Made by a program: the position numbers and the translations under genes. Under the pieces are notes generated by a model, which saw nothing but the letters and a program-made list of their open reading frames with translations, made no database searches and was not told the origin of the DNA. Source: Chloroflexota bacterium (GTDB lineage: Bacteria; Chloroflexota; Anaerolineae; Aggregatilineales; Phototrophicaceae). Taken from it: a DNA stretch of 64,000 bases. The stretch is from contig WTGF01000072.1 in assembly GCA_011525385.1 (NCBI GenBank), positions 1 through 64,000 of the forward strand. Reading direction: 5' to 3'. Position 1 is the first letter of the stretch. Each line of letters starts with the position of its first letter. Below are positions 26,835 to 35,325 of this stretch, piece by piece.

Positions 26835-27305
26835 CTAGCGTATGTCTACAATCTTGAATTTGACAAGACCGTCTGGCGTCTTCACATCAACTTTCTTGCC
26901 CCGTGTTTTGCCCAATAAAGCCGAGCCGATGGGGCTCTTCTGAGAGATCTTTCGCTCGCGGGGATTAGCCTCGGCACTGCCCACGATTCTATATTCTTCG
27001 TCTTCGCCGGCGCCGTCTTCGCGGATGACCACAACTGAGCCGATTCGCACTTCGTCGCTGGGGCCCGCGTTGTCAACGACGGTCGCGTTCCGCAATATAG
27101 CCTCAATATGCTGCACGCGCCCTTCTATGAATCCAAGTTGCTCCTTGGCATCGTGATAATCCGCGTTTTCTTTCAAGTCGCCCTGCGCCACAGCGTCCTT
27201 GAGCTTCTGCGCAAGCGCCGGCCGCCGGCGCTCTACAAGCTCCTGCAATTCCTTACGAAGCTCGGATTCGCCCTCTTTGGTCAAATAAGTTTCGTCTGTT
27301 GACAT
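26835..27305 (-). CDS. greA: transcription elongation factor GreA
   Basis: A 156-aa protein that rescues backtracked RNA polymerase by stimulating transcript cleavage. The N-terminal coiled coil ends in GDLKENADYHDAKE (about 42-55), whose Asp/Glu tip enters the polymerase channel, and a C-terminal FKBP-like domain includes SPIGSALLGKTRGKKVDVKTP. AAGGAA about 5 bases upstream supports the ATG at 27305. A TTGACA lies upstream on the same strand, but no matching -10 was found. Confidence 0.96.
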   Translation of the reverse strand: MSTDETYLTKEGESELRKELQELVERRRPALAQKLKDAVAQGDLKENADYHDAKEQLGFIEGRVQHIEAILRNATVVDNAGPSDEVRIGSVVVIREDGAGEDEEYRIVGSAEANPRERKISQKSPIGSALLGKTRGKKVDVKTPDGLVKFKIVDIR

Positions 27306-27390
27306 CGTTGGTTCCTTCGCAATGCTACTTCCGTGTCAATTGCTTGTCATGGTCGTCAGTACGCTCTGCCTCGAGAGGATATACAGTCGC

Positions 27391-28239
27391 TCATAGCAAA
27401 GCGCCGGCGCCCTTGTTGGAGCGCTGTTGTCGCTCTATCATCGACCGCAGGTTCTGCCGATGCAATTCTCGGACTACACCATTGAGCAAGACTTGGCTCT
27501 TGCCACAATCCTCCGCCGTGATCCGTTCTTCGGCTTCAGTCGCAGCTATGCCAATACTTTCCGCGACCGCCTTGTCAAGCAAGTCCAAATATGCCAGATC
27601 GCTATCAAGTTTTTCCTCGGCTTCGCCCCGCAGGATGATATCGCCATGACCTTGCACGATATTCTCAAAGGCAGCGTTTCGCAGCCGACGCAGCGATCGC
27701 TTAAAGTCCTCGAAATCGCCGTCCACGAAATAGGGTATCGGCATAACGGAATCCCCCGCGAACAGGATATCTTCCTCTTCAACCAAACACACGATCGAAT
27801 CTGGACTGTGACCAGGGCTGGACCACATTGTAATCGTCGTGTCTCCCAGATATAAGGTAAGTTCATCGTCAAATACGATATTCGGCAGCACAAGCCTAAC
27901 CGACTCGAACTCCGGCGACGATTCCTTCAAGTGTTGTAAGCCGTCGCGACCGCGCGTATCAAGAAGATCGCGGCAAAGCCGATGGCCGATCACTTGCGCC
28001 CCGGGGAAAAAGCAAGTGCCGGTCGTATGATCGGCATGAAAATGCGTATTGATGACAAAAGCAAATTCGTATCCCAACCCGGACTCAACAAATCGACAGA
28101 TTCGCTGGCTTTCTTCCGGGTAAAGAAGGGTGTCGATCAAAACGGCGCCGGCGGAAGTCAAGACGACGCCAGCCGTCACCTGCGCATACTGGTCACTGCG
28201 AAAAACGAGGATATTGTCGGTGATTCGCTCACGTTGCAT
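27391..28239 (-). CDS. MBL-fold metallo-hydrolase
   Basis: A 282-aa metallo-beta-lactamase-fold protein. The metal motif NTHFHADHTTG (about 60-70), the SPGHSPDS His (about 139) and the FAGDSVMP Asp (about 160) are present, together with a late His in VQGHGDI. It resembles a large group of uncharacterised hydrolases (quinoprotein relay or lactonase-like). It is transcribed divergently from the 703-aa binding-protein gene; a promoter is seen in the 163-bp gap. Confidence 0.88.
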   Translation of the reverse strand: MQRERITDNILVFRSDQYAQVTAGVVLTSAGAVLIDTLLYPEESQRICRFVESGLGYEFAFVINTHFHADHTTGTCFFPGAQVIGHRLCRDLLDTRGRDGLQHLKESSPEFESVRLVLPNIVFDDELTLYLGDTTITMWSSPGHSPDSIVCLVEEEDILFAGDSVMPIPYFVDGDFEDFKRSLRRLRNAAFENIVQGHGDIILRGEAEEKLDSDLAYLDLLDKAVAESIGIAATEAEERITAEDCGKSQVLLNGVVRELHRQNLRSMIERQQRSNKGAGALL

Positions 28240-28286
28240 TTGGGCAAATTGGGATCAAAATAGGCAAGTAATGGCAACAAAGCAGA

Positions 28287-28315
28287 AGTATAGTTAGCGG
28301 CGCGTTCAAAATCAA
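28287..28315 (-). promoter_or_regulatory. predicted promoter of the MBL hydrolase gene
   Basis: On the - strand TTGATT (28310-28315), 17-base spacer, TATACT (28287-28292). The transcript would start near 28280, about 41 bases before the ATG at 28239. Confidence 0.6.
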
Positions 28316-28336
28316 GACAAGGATAGGCTGCACCGC

Positions 28337-28364
28337 TTGCCCGCACTAGCCTTTCATGTATACT
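28337..28364 (+). promoter_or_regulatory. predicted promoter of the 28403 gene
   Basis: TTGCCC (28337-28342), 16-base spacer, TATACT (28359-28364); predicted start near 28371, about 32 bases before the ATG. Together with the - strand box at 28287 it makes a compact divergent promoter region. Confidence 0.55.
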
Positions 28365-28402
28365 GACCGTATTGTCCAGCAAGAAAGCGAGAGCTTCATA
28401 CG

Positions 28403-30514
28403 ATGTCCGCCGTCCGCTGTGTTTCCGCCCGATTTGCGCTAATGGTTTTCGCGTTGCTATTTATGACAAACCCGGCCGCAAAGGCGCAGCCGATTGTCCG
28501 TATCGGCGTTATCGATCGCATGGAAGGATCTATCGCGCGCGCAGCCCAGCTTGCGGCAAAACACATTAACGACGCCGGTGGATTGGCGGGCGCTAACGGG
28601 GCGAGATTTGAGATCGTCGTTGCTGTGACATCACCTGACAATATGGACATCGCCACGGCGAACATGCGGCAAGCGGATGTCATTGCTGTCTTGGGTCCAA
28701 GTTCGCCAGAGGCCTTGCGCGCGGCTTTGTCGCAATTGCAAGACCTTGGTGTCCCGGTTTTCACCACAGTATCCAGCGACGCCTTGCTCTTGCAAGACAC
28801 AAGCGGTCGCATCTTTCGCAGCGTCGCTCCGGAACTGGTGCAAAGTCGCGCGCTGGCGACTTATTTGGTCCAGTCGCTCGGAGCCAGCCGGATCACGACA
28901 ATTCAGCTTGATGCCGCAAGTACCTCGAGCCTGATCGGGTTCGCCTCCGCACTGTCGGAAGTCGGCTCGGGCGTGTCCAATCTCTTGTACGATGAAATCC
29001 GCAACGATCTAGGCTCTATCGCTAATCAGATCGCAGCGCGTCAGCCGGAGGCCGTTGTCATTTATGGCCCGCCGCTGTTGGCGGCGCAATCATACAATCA
29101 GTTGCGCTCGGCCGGATTCGCCGGCCTCGTCAGTTACAGCCAGGCCATGGACCCGAGGTTTACAAGTATTGTGCCAAGCGACAGCCTGCCCGGCATTCTA
29201 GTCGCAACACCGTGGTCGTTCACATCAAGCGACGCGGTCAGTCAGCAATTCGTATGGGACTTCACAAGCGCGTTTGGCACAGTGCCGGATGCTGCCAGCG
29301 CGGCAAGTTATGACGCCGTCGGATTGCTCGCGGAAGCCTACCTACGTTCCGGCAGCCTCGCCGACAATATAGCGACGCTGCGGCGTTTTGACGGTGTACA
29401 GGGTTCGCTAAGTCCCAGCACCCTGCCTCGTGGCGAGACAAGCGTAAACGTCATGATCACCGAGATTAACAAGTTTGGAACGGCTAATGCAGTAGCAAGT
29501 TATCGAGGCACGACGCTAAGCACAGATATTCGAAGCAGCGTCGCGACGGCTACGCCCACCGCTCAGCCATCGCCCACAGCTTCGGGATACCACCTGACGA
29601 TTCGAAGCACCTATCAAAATGTTCGCAGCGGGCCTGGCCTCAACTTTGACGTTATCGGGCAGCTTCCACGCGGTACGCAAGCACGGGTCATTGGCGCCAC
29701 CATGGATTTCTCCTGGCTGGTAATCGACTTCCGCGGGCAGTGGGGCTGGCTGGCCGCGTATCTGGTGGACGCGGTCGGTAATCGAAACCTGGTGCCGATC
29801 ATTCTGCCGCCTCCAAGTCCAACGCCGCCAGCAACCGCTACCGTGGCGCGGCCAAGCTTGGCCGATCTGGTTATCGTTAATGTCTACCCGGCACGCGTCA
29901 CGCTTGATCAGCAGATGATCGTCAATGTCACTGTGGCCAACCAGGGCTTGGCTCCTGCCGGTCCGTTCGCGATAGCGACGTCCTTCCAACCCGGCGGACG
30001 TTATGCTGCTGTCAATCTGCCGGGACTGGCGGCCCGACAGCAGGCAACTGTTCAGTTGGGGCAGAACCTTAACGGGGCAACAGGTCCACAGTCCGTCATC
30101 ATCGTAGCTGATCTCAATGACGAGGTGTTTGAGGGCGACGCCGGCGAAGCCAACAACCGCAGCTACGCCTACAACTACATCGCGGACCGCGAGGTCGTCA
30201 ATAGCGGCACCTGGACAGGAAGCGCGGGCGCTCTTGACTTGGATAGGAACGGCAACGTAGATTTATCGTGGTCCGGCAGTGATTTAGTCGCTCTGAACGG
30301 CTCAATGTATTTGATGGGCGACTTTAGCGCAATCGATGATACGCATCACGATGCAATTGGGCCGAACCTGGCGAATGCCAGCGCATTTAACGCAAGTCTC
30401 TTGTCTCAAGCGTTGATTGGCTTCATCAGCAGCGAAGGCAGGCGCGGCGTGATTCAAGTCCTGGATTTGGGCGACGATGGGGCGCTGACCCTGGCATATC
30501 GAATGTATCGCTAG
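28403..30514 (+). CDS. secreted branched-chain-amino-acid-type binding protein fused to SH3 and CARDB-like domains
   Basis: A 703-aa exported protein: signal peptide about 1-29, type I periplasmic-binding fold about 32-370 (VIRIGV-like start, IAVLGPSSPEALRAAL, SYDAVGLLAEAYL), an SH3b domain about 395-455 (YQNVRSGPGLNFDVIGQL), a Pro/Thr linker, a CARDB-like domain about 485-590 (ADLVIVNVYP through VFEGDAGEANN) and a C-terminal segment of unknown fold. Binding proteins of this family normally end after about 380 residues; the added wall- and protein-binding modules suggest a cell-surface receptor rather than, or as well as, an importer component. No permease genes are near. Confidence 0.82.
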   Translation: MSAVRCVSARFALMVFALLFMTNPAAKAQPIVRIGVIDRMEGSIARAAQLAAKHINDAGGLAGANGARFEIVVAVTSPDNMDIATANMRQADVIAVLGPSSPEALRAALSQLQDLGVPVFTTVSSDALLLQDTSGRIFRSVAPELVQSRALATYLVQSLGASRITTIQLDAASTSSLIGFASALSEVGSGVSNLLYDEIRNDLGSIANQIAARQPEAVVIYGPPLLAAQSYNQLRSAGFAGLVSYSQAMDPRFTSIVPSDSLPGILVATPWSFTSSDAVSQQFVWDFTSAFGTVPDAASAASYDAVGLLAEAYLRSGSLADNIATLRRFDGVQGSLSPSTLPRGETSVNVMITEINKFGTANAVASYRGTTLSTDIRSSVATATPTAQPSPTASGYHLTIRSTYQNVRSGPGLNFDVIGQLPRGTQARVIGATMDFSWLVIDFRGQWGWLAAYLVDAVGNRNLVPIILPPPSPTPPATATVARPSLADLVIVNVYPARVTLDQQMIVNVTVANQGLAPAGPFAIATSFQPGGRYAAVNLPGLAARQQATVQLGQNLNGATGPQSVIIVADLNDEVFEGDAGEANNRSYAYNYIADREVVNSGTWTGSAGALDLDRNGNVDLSWSGSDLVALNGSMYLMGDFSAIDDTHHDAIGPNLANASAFNASLLSQALIGFISSEGRRGVIQVLDLGDDGALTLAYRMYR

Positions 30515-30557
30515 AGATCGCCGTCGGCCCGGCCAAGGGGGCCACAGCCAATGAAGT

Positions 30558-31517
30558 TCACTCGCTGATCTCGATATCGACGAAAGTCGTGGTGTAGGCT
30601 TCTACCTGGATATTCTCACGATAGGCGAGCGCGCCACTCTCTTTCAGCACAACAATCTCGTACTCGCCGGCCGGGAGGTCGCCAACTGTAAAGTTTTCTC
30701 CCCAAACCGGATCGCGGTTAACCAATTCGCTACCATAGGTATAGGCTTCTCGACTGAGCGCATCCGACCGCAGGACCAAGCGCTTTTCCGCGATCGCTTC
30801 GCCGTATTCATCATGTATGTAACCGGCAACCATCCCGTTGTTGACGTAATATTGCAGCCACAACTCTGGATTGCGCGTCTTGCGATAGTCGAAGGGACTC
30901 TCTACACGAACTTCGTAGTGCAAGTGCGCGCCGATGGCCACGCCGGTTGAGCCGATGGCGCCCAATAGCGCGCCATCTTCAATCGCCTGGCCTGTGCTCA
31001 CATTAATTCTCTCAAGATGGCCATAGAGGGTGAATACTGGATAACCGTCGAGCGATACCAGGTCATGTACGATAACCACGACATTGCCGTAGTAATCCGG
31101 TTGCGGCCCAACCAATGTCTCGCTGTCGGAACCTGCGAAAACGACTTTGCCCGCCCCGGAAGCGTAGACTGACGTCCCCCGCGGGTTGACAAATTCTACG
31201 CCAAGGTGGACGGGCCGAAGTCCCAATTGCGTGCTGCCGTAGGGATAGGTGCGATCCGGCCAATGGACCAGGTCCTCGACCAACTGGATCGGCCGCCGAA
31301 GCAGGTGGTGCTCTGCCGGCTCAATCAACGCTATTGCCGTTGCCGTCGCGTCCGAATCGGATATGGCGTCAAGATCTGTCCTGTTCGGATTCTGCTGAAT
31401 TGATTCAGAAGTTGAGGGCGTCGCCGTTTCGCTTTGGGCCGCGGATAGCGACAGACCCGCTAACCACAATATGGCAAGCGCCACTGTTGACACGCATACA
31501 AGAGACTTTTTCTTCAT
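30558..31517 (-). CDS. M23 family peptidase (LytM-like), HxxxE variant
   Basis: A 319-aa exported protein with a signal peptide (about 1-27, MKKKSLVCVSTVALAILW) and a LytM/peptidase M23 domain at about 100-235. The distal zinc motif HLH in GAHLHYEVRV is intact, but the first motif reads HLGVEF where M23 enzymes have HxxxD, so a zinc ligand is Glu instead of Asp. A carboxypeptidase-regulatory-like beta domain may make up the last 90 residues (GMVAGYIHDEYGEAIAEKRL). I chose the ATG at 31517 because it opens the signal peptide; an in-frame ATG at 31565 is possible. It would act on peptidoglycan or serve as a non-catalytic scaffold. Confidence 0.85.
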   Translation of the reverse strand: MKKKSLVCVSTVALAILWLAGLSLSAAQSETATPSTSESIQQNPNRTDLDAISDSDATATAIALIEPAEHHLLRRPIQLVEDLVHWPDRTYPYGSTQLGLRPVHLGVEFVNPRGTSVYASGAGKVVFAGSDSETLVGPQPDYYGNVVVIVHDLVSLDGYPVFTLYGHLERINVSTGQAIEDGALLGAIGSTGVAIGAHLHYEVRVESPFDYRKTRNPELWLQYYVNNGMVAGYIHDEYGEAIAEKRLVLRSDALSREAYTYGSELVNRDPVWGENFTVGDLPAGEYEIVVLKESGALAYRENIQVEAYTTTFVDIEISE

Positions 31518-31735
31518 GGTTTGATTGCGCCGCTTGGCGGTTATTTGTCCGACGGAAGGTTTCACAGTCTGGTCACTGTCGCGGGTAAAAAATCTGATTC
31601 GAGTTTACCATGAGCGCCTGTTTCGGCGCGAGCGAACTAACATACCAACTTAGGCCCGAATTTGCCGATATTCCTTTGATCTTCCGGGCAAAAGCAATGA
31701 CTTGGGCCCAGCCTGGCTTCGATACAATTCTGTCT

Positions 31736-32419
31736 TTACGAGAAAATGCTAAAATCAGTGGAGGAATGCGCTTGACCATTGACGAAAAGCGTAGCGCGAT
31801 AATTGCCCGGCAGAAAGGGAAAGTCAACCGGCGTGGCATAAAACCAGATACACTCGGCCGCCGCCGCATAGGACGCCCGCCATGACACCCGATATAACAC
31901 GCGCTCACCAGATTTCCAGTCAACTTCAAAATAGGTATCGGGGCGCAGTCCTTCGACGCGGGCGGTCACATAGATGCGTTCGTCCCCGGAATTGAAGCGG
32001 CGCACTTCCCCGGTGGAGCAGCCGTTGCTGGCATTGACACTGTTCGCAGTTGCAAGACCCACAATTCGCATGGCCGATAGGTCGCCTTCATTGTCGGGCA
32101 TATCGTCCATCATGTCTTGATCCAAGGAACTGCCCATGTCTTCGGCGCTTACTACCATCACCCGGATCTCGGCAGTGGGCGTAAATGCCGCTCGCAACGT
32201 GGCGCCCAAGGCCGCGTTCACTTGCGACAACTCGGCAACTCTTGTTCCCCCGGCGGACAATGTCGCGCCCGCCTGCGCCTGATCCAGGACGGCTGCGCGT
32301 TGCAGGACGGTCAGTTCCAAAACATATACCGTCGCGTTAGCGTCAACAGGCGTCTGGGCATTTTCACTTGCCAGCGCTTGACAGCCGGCCACAACCGTCG
32401 CAAGAAGTAGCCATCTCAA
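31736..32419 (-). CDS. putative lipoprotein of unknown function
   Basis: A 227-aa product if started at TTG 32419, which gives the ideal lipoprotein signal LRWLLLATVVAGC with the lipobox Cys at residue 13. A longer reading frame reaches back to an ATG at 32575, but its N-terminal 52 residues do not look like a signal and I consider them untranslated. The C-terminal 90 residues have a beta-rich look (VEGLRPDTYFEVDWKSGERV) with no family I recognise. It lies 219 bp upstream of the M23 gene in the same direction. Gap 31518-31735 shows nothing certain. Confidence 0.62.
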   Translation of the reverse strand: MRWLLLATVVAGCQALASENAQTPVDANATVYVLELTVLQRAAVLDQAQAGATLSAGGTRVAELSQVNAALGATLRAAFTPTAEIRVMVVSAEDMGSSLDQDMMDDMPDNEGDLSAMRIVGLATANSVNASNGCSTGEVRRFNSGDERIYVTARVEGLRPDTYFEVDWKSGERVLYRVSWRASYAAAAECIWFYATPVDFPFLPGNYRATLFVNGQAHSSTDFSIFS

Positions 32420-32662
32420 GCAGCGAATCTCAAGGGCGAACCTGTTTATGATATTGGAAATTGAATATGCGGCGTCGCTCAAGGCCGATTCCACAATCGC
32501 TGAAAACCTTCGCCAAGCCAGCGGACTCCAAGGAAAACATAGCACTGCATTGCTGGCGTATAAGCTGTAGGTCACATTATATCAAGACCAGCCTCAGGTT
32601 CGCACCTGGTCGGTTACGGGGTCAAAAACGCAATCGCTCAAGGCGCTATCCGAATACGGCAC

Positions 32663-32691
32663 TTGTCCGCTCGTGAGCCGTCTGCTAGGAT
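32663..32691 (+). promoter_or_regulatory. predicted tRNA-Arg promoter
   Basis: TTGTCC (32663-32668), 17-base spacer and TAGGAT (32686-32691), ending 11 bases before the mature tRNA 5' end, the usual geometry for a tRNA promoter. Confidence 0.6.
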
Positions 32692-32702
32692 TGGCGCTGC
32701 AT

Positions 32703-32774
32703 GCCCCCGTAGCTCAGGGGATAGAGCGCTGGTTTCCGGAACCAGGCGCACAGGTTCGAATCCTGTCGGGGGTG
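32703..32774 (+). tRNA. tRNA-Arg (anticodon CCG)
   Basis: Full cloverleaf: acceptor GCCCCCG pairs with CGGGGGT (one G-U at the end), D arm GCTC/GAGC, anticodon stem CTGGT/ACCAG with loop TTCCGGA so anticodon CCG, reading CGG; T arm ACAGG-TTCGAAT-CCTGT; discriminator G. The 3' CCA is not encoded. No integrated element follows it. Confidence 0.95.
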
Positions 32775-32824
32775 CTAATTACGGCGCGCTATTCCGCCTT
32801 CTCTTCACAGGTCAGTATGCCAAT

Positions 32825-34093
32825 TTAGATCGCCTCTATGCGTTCGCGAAATTGATCCATATCGACGACGGTCCTGTTGATCCGCGCTTCTTCCGCCGCA
32901 AAGGCCAGGAGGTGACTTTCGAGCGACTCGCGCGCCGTCGTTACGCTGTCATCAGGGTTGCCCTTGATAGTATTCAAGAAACTACGGACGATGCCGTAAT
33001 CCCCGCCGCCGTGGCCGCTGCTATCTCGCGCGATCACTGGCACCTCTTCCACTTCGCCGCTCAGGTGATGATGTACGCGAATGACATGACCCTTAGATGA
33101 GAATTTGCCGTAAAGCGTGGCCTTGGCGCCATCCCAACGCATCGTGCGACATTCTTCGTCGCCTTGCCCATTCATGACCAGGTTTACTGTGGCGCCGTCT
33201 TCCATTTCCATATTCACGGTTTGGTGATCGACCACGTCGTTGTCGCAGAAATAGACACAGCGCCCGTACCAGTCGGTCTTTAGTTTCTCCAAACGGGCCC
33301 TGACCGTCGGCTCGACAGTAACGACATCAACGGGCCAGCCGGCGCCGGCGCGGGCATAACGTCTAGTCGCCTCATACTTGCAGGTTTCGGCGGCCGGGCA
33401 GCCGTCGGTACAACGTTCCGTCGCGCCCGGCGGCGCGTTCTCCGGCCGAAAATGCGAAAGCGATCCGAAGGAATTCAGATACTTCACCTTCTTCTGCAAG
33501 ATCCACAGCAGAATATCAAAGTCGTGACAGCACTTGCAAAGGATCATCGGTCCGGATGTCGATTCCTGCCGCCAATTTCCTCGCACGAAACTATGCGCCA
33601 TATGATAGTAAATCAGGTTCTCCCGATGCGTGACACTGACGATGCGTCCGAGTATTCCGGACTGCACAACCGCGCGCAAGGCTTGCCAAAACGGCGTGTA
33701 GCGCAGTACATGGCAGATCTGGAGCAGGCGCCCGGCAGCTTCCGCCTTTTGCACCAGTTGCAAGTTCTCGCGCAAAACCGGCGTCATGGGTTTTTCCAAT
33801 AGCACGTCATAGCCCTTATCCAGCATCCGCATCGTTGACTCGAAATGGTCTCGGTCCATGGTACAGTTGATAATCGTCGCCGCCTTTTTACCGGGGCTTC
33901 TCAGCAAGGATTGCCAGTCCTCAAAAGCCATGTCCGGAGGGATGTCGTGGTCTCGCGCCAGGCTCCCCCGCTTTTGCGGATCCGGCTCCGCAACGCCGAC
34001 AACCCGCATTTCCCCCGGATACTCCAGCGCAAACTTGCTGTAGGCTTTGCCTCTTCCGCCCGCTCCCACAATGATGGTATCAATCGCTGTCAT
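32825..34093 (-). CDS. Gfo/Idh/MocA family NAD(P)-dependent oxidoreductase
   Basis: A 422-aa two-domain oxidoreductase. The Rossmann part opens with TIIVGAGGRGKAYSKFA (about 6-22), and the EKPM signature lies at about 100. The substrate domain holds the catalytic-type HDFDILLWIL at about 196 and a Cys-rich insert (CTDGCPAAETC, about 235-245) common to one subgroup. CAGGAG 8 bases before the ATG at 34093 decides that start over the upstream ATG at 34126. Sugar or inositol derivatives are the usual substrates; none can be named here. Divergent from the ROK gene. Confidence 0.88.
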   Translation of the reverse strand: MTAIDTIIVGAGGRGKAYSKFALEYPGEMRVVGVAEPDPQKRGSLARDHDIPPDMAFEDWQSLLRSPGKKAATIINCTMDRDHFESTMRMLDKGYDVLLEKPMTPVLRENLQLVQKAEAAGRLLQICHVLRYTPFWQALRAVVQSGILGRIVSVTHRENLIYYHMAHSFVRGNWRQESTSGPMILCKCCHDFDILLWILQKKVKYLNSFGSLSHFRPENAPPGATERCTDGCPAAETCKYEATRRYARAGAGWPVDVVTVEPTVRARLEKLKTDWYGRCVYFCDNDVVDHQTVNMEMEDGATVNLVMNGQGDEECRTMRWDGAKATLYGKFSSKGHVIRVHHHLSGEVEEVPVIARDSSGHGGGDYGIVRSFLNTIKGNPDDSVTTARESLESHLLAFAAEEARINRTVVDMDQFRERIEAI

Positions 34094-34368
34094 GCTGGCA
34101 GCTCCTGAACAACTAAGTATGGCCACAAGATTTTATCTGATGTTTCCCGGTTTCATTAGCCCTGTCGCCAAGGTCATGACAACAGTCGGCCGTGCTCAAG
34201 TATATCACTATATCGCGTTGGACTCGACGCCGCAAAACTGAGGTGTAATACCGTCCCTCCAAAAATATGCAGCAACGCCAAAAAGACTTGCGCAGGGCGA
34301 TTCTGGCAGTTTGTTCTGTCAAACGCTAAACTCGGCTAGCGACTGTCCGAATCCGCAAGGATTGCAAA

Positions 34369-35325
34369 ATGCCTGAAGAATTGGCCATCGGGCTCGATAT
34401 CGGCGCGACCAAGATGGCATTTGCTGTCGTCAACGATACAGGCCACATTCTCGATCATCGGTCGCTGCCAACCAGCAGCGGCGATTCATTGGACCGGACG
34501 CTCGACCGCATTGCCGACCAACTCGGGCAACTATTGGCCGCGCATGAAAGATGCGCAGCCATCGGCATAGGTGTTCCCGGTCCAGTCGACAGCGACCAAG
34601 GGATGGCACTGAACGCGGTCAATCTCAATTGGCGCGAACTGCGTTTGCGAGATGAACTTGCTCAACGGCTGGCGCAGTCCTTGCCCATTTATGTCGACAA
34701 TGATGTGAACGTTGGCGCAATCGGCGAGATGCTCTTTGGCGCCGCAATGGATATGACTGACTTCGTATACCTGGCGATTGGAACCGGCTTGGGCGGCGCT
34801 GCTGTAAGCAAGGGGGCGCTCTTGCGCGGGGCGACCCATTCAGAGATGGAAATCGGGCATGTTTCGATTGATCCGGTTAAGGGTCGACCCTGCTCCTGCG
34901 GTTTACGCGGCTGCCTGGAGATGTCCGTATCAGGCAAGGGCCTGGTCGCGATTGCGCGACAACATATCCAAGACTTCCCCGAATCGGGGCTCAGCATGGA
35001 TGATCTGACAACGCAAGCCATCATCCTCTGCGCCGACCAAGGCGACCCGCTCGCCTCGCTCGTCATCCGGCAAGCGGCTACCGCGCTCGGTGTCGCCTGC
35101 GCCTGGTGCATTAATCTGTTCAACCCCGAAAGCATCATACTAGGCGGCGGATTGATTCATGCCCTATTTCATCTATTGGAGACGGATATGCGCGAAGCCC
35201 TGCGGGTCCGCTGCCTGCCAAGCAGTTTGGAATATACGAATATAATGCTGTCGCAACATGCCGATGCCGCGTTGGGCGCTGCGGCTCTGGTTTGGTATCA
35301 GCGCCAGAAAGAGGCGGAAAATTGA
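34369..35325 (+). CDS. ROK family sugar kinase (glucokinase-like)
   Basis: A 318-aa ATP-dependent sugar kinase or regulator of the ROK family. The phosphate loop GLDIGATKMAFAVV (about 8-21), the acidic DNDVNVGAIGE segment (about 108-118), GTGLGGAAV (about 138), and the zinc site with GRPCSCGLRGCLE (about 174-186) are all present; there is no N-terminal helix-turn-helix, so it is an enzyme and not a repressor. Overlaps the M81 gene by a TTGA junction and is probably co-expressed with it. The 242-bp gap before it (34127-34368) shows no clear promoter. Confidence 0.9.
   Translation: MPEELAIGLDIGATKMAFAVVNDTGHILDHRSLPTSSGDSLDRTLDRIADQLGQLLAAHERCAAIGIGVPGPVDSDQGMALNAVNLNWRELRLRDELAQRLAQSLPIYVDNDVNVGAIGEMLFGAAMDMTDFVYLAIGTGLGGAAVSKGALLRGATHSEMEIGHVSIDPVKGRPCSCGLRGCLEMSVSGKGLVAIARQHIQDFPESGLSMDDLTTQAIILCADQGDPLASLVIRQAATALGVACAWCINLFNPESIILGGGLIHALFHLLETDMREALRVRCLPSSLEYTNIMLSQHADAALGAAALVWYQRQKEAEN

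Noticed and set aside
27334..27339. greA promoter with TTGACA on the - strand
   Set aside because: No -10 hexamer at a suitable distance; the ribosome binding site and ATG occupy that place.
31610..31885. Possible small + strand gene of 91 codons between the M23 and lipoprotein genes
   Set aside because: It overlaps the lipoprotein gene by 150 bp, lacks a ribosome binding site and has no recognisable features.
32420..32575. N-terminal extension of the lipoprotein from ATG 32575
   Set aside because: The added 52 residues resemble no signal sequence, while the TTG at 32419 gives a clean lipoprotein signal directly.
32703..32774. tRNA gene as an integration site
   Set aside because: No integrase and no repeated tRNA 3' end were seen downstream; the flanking genes are ordinary.
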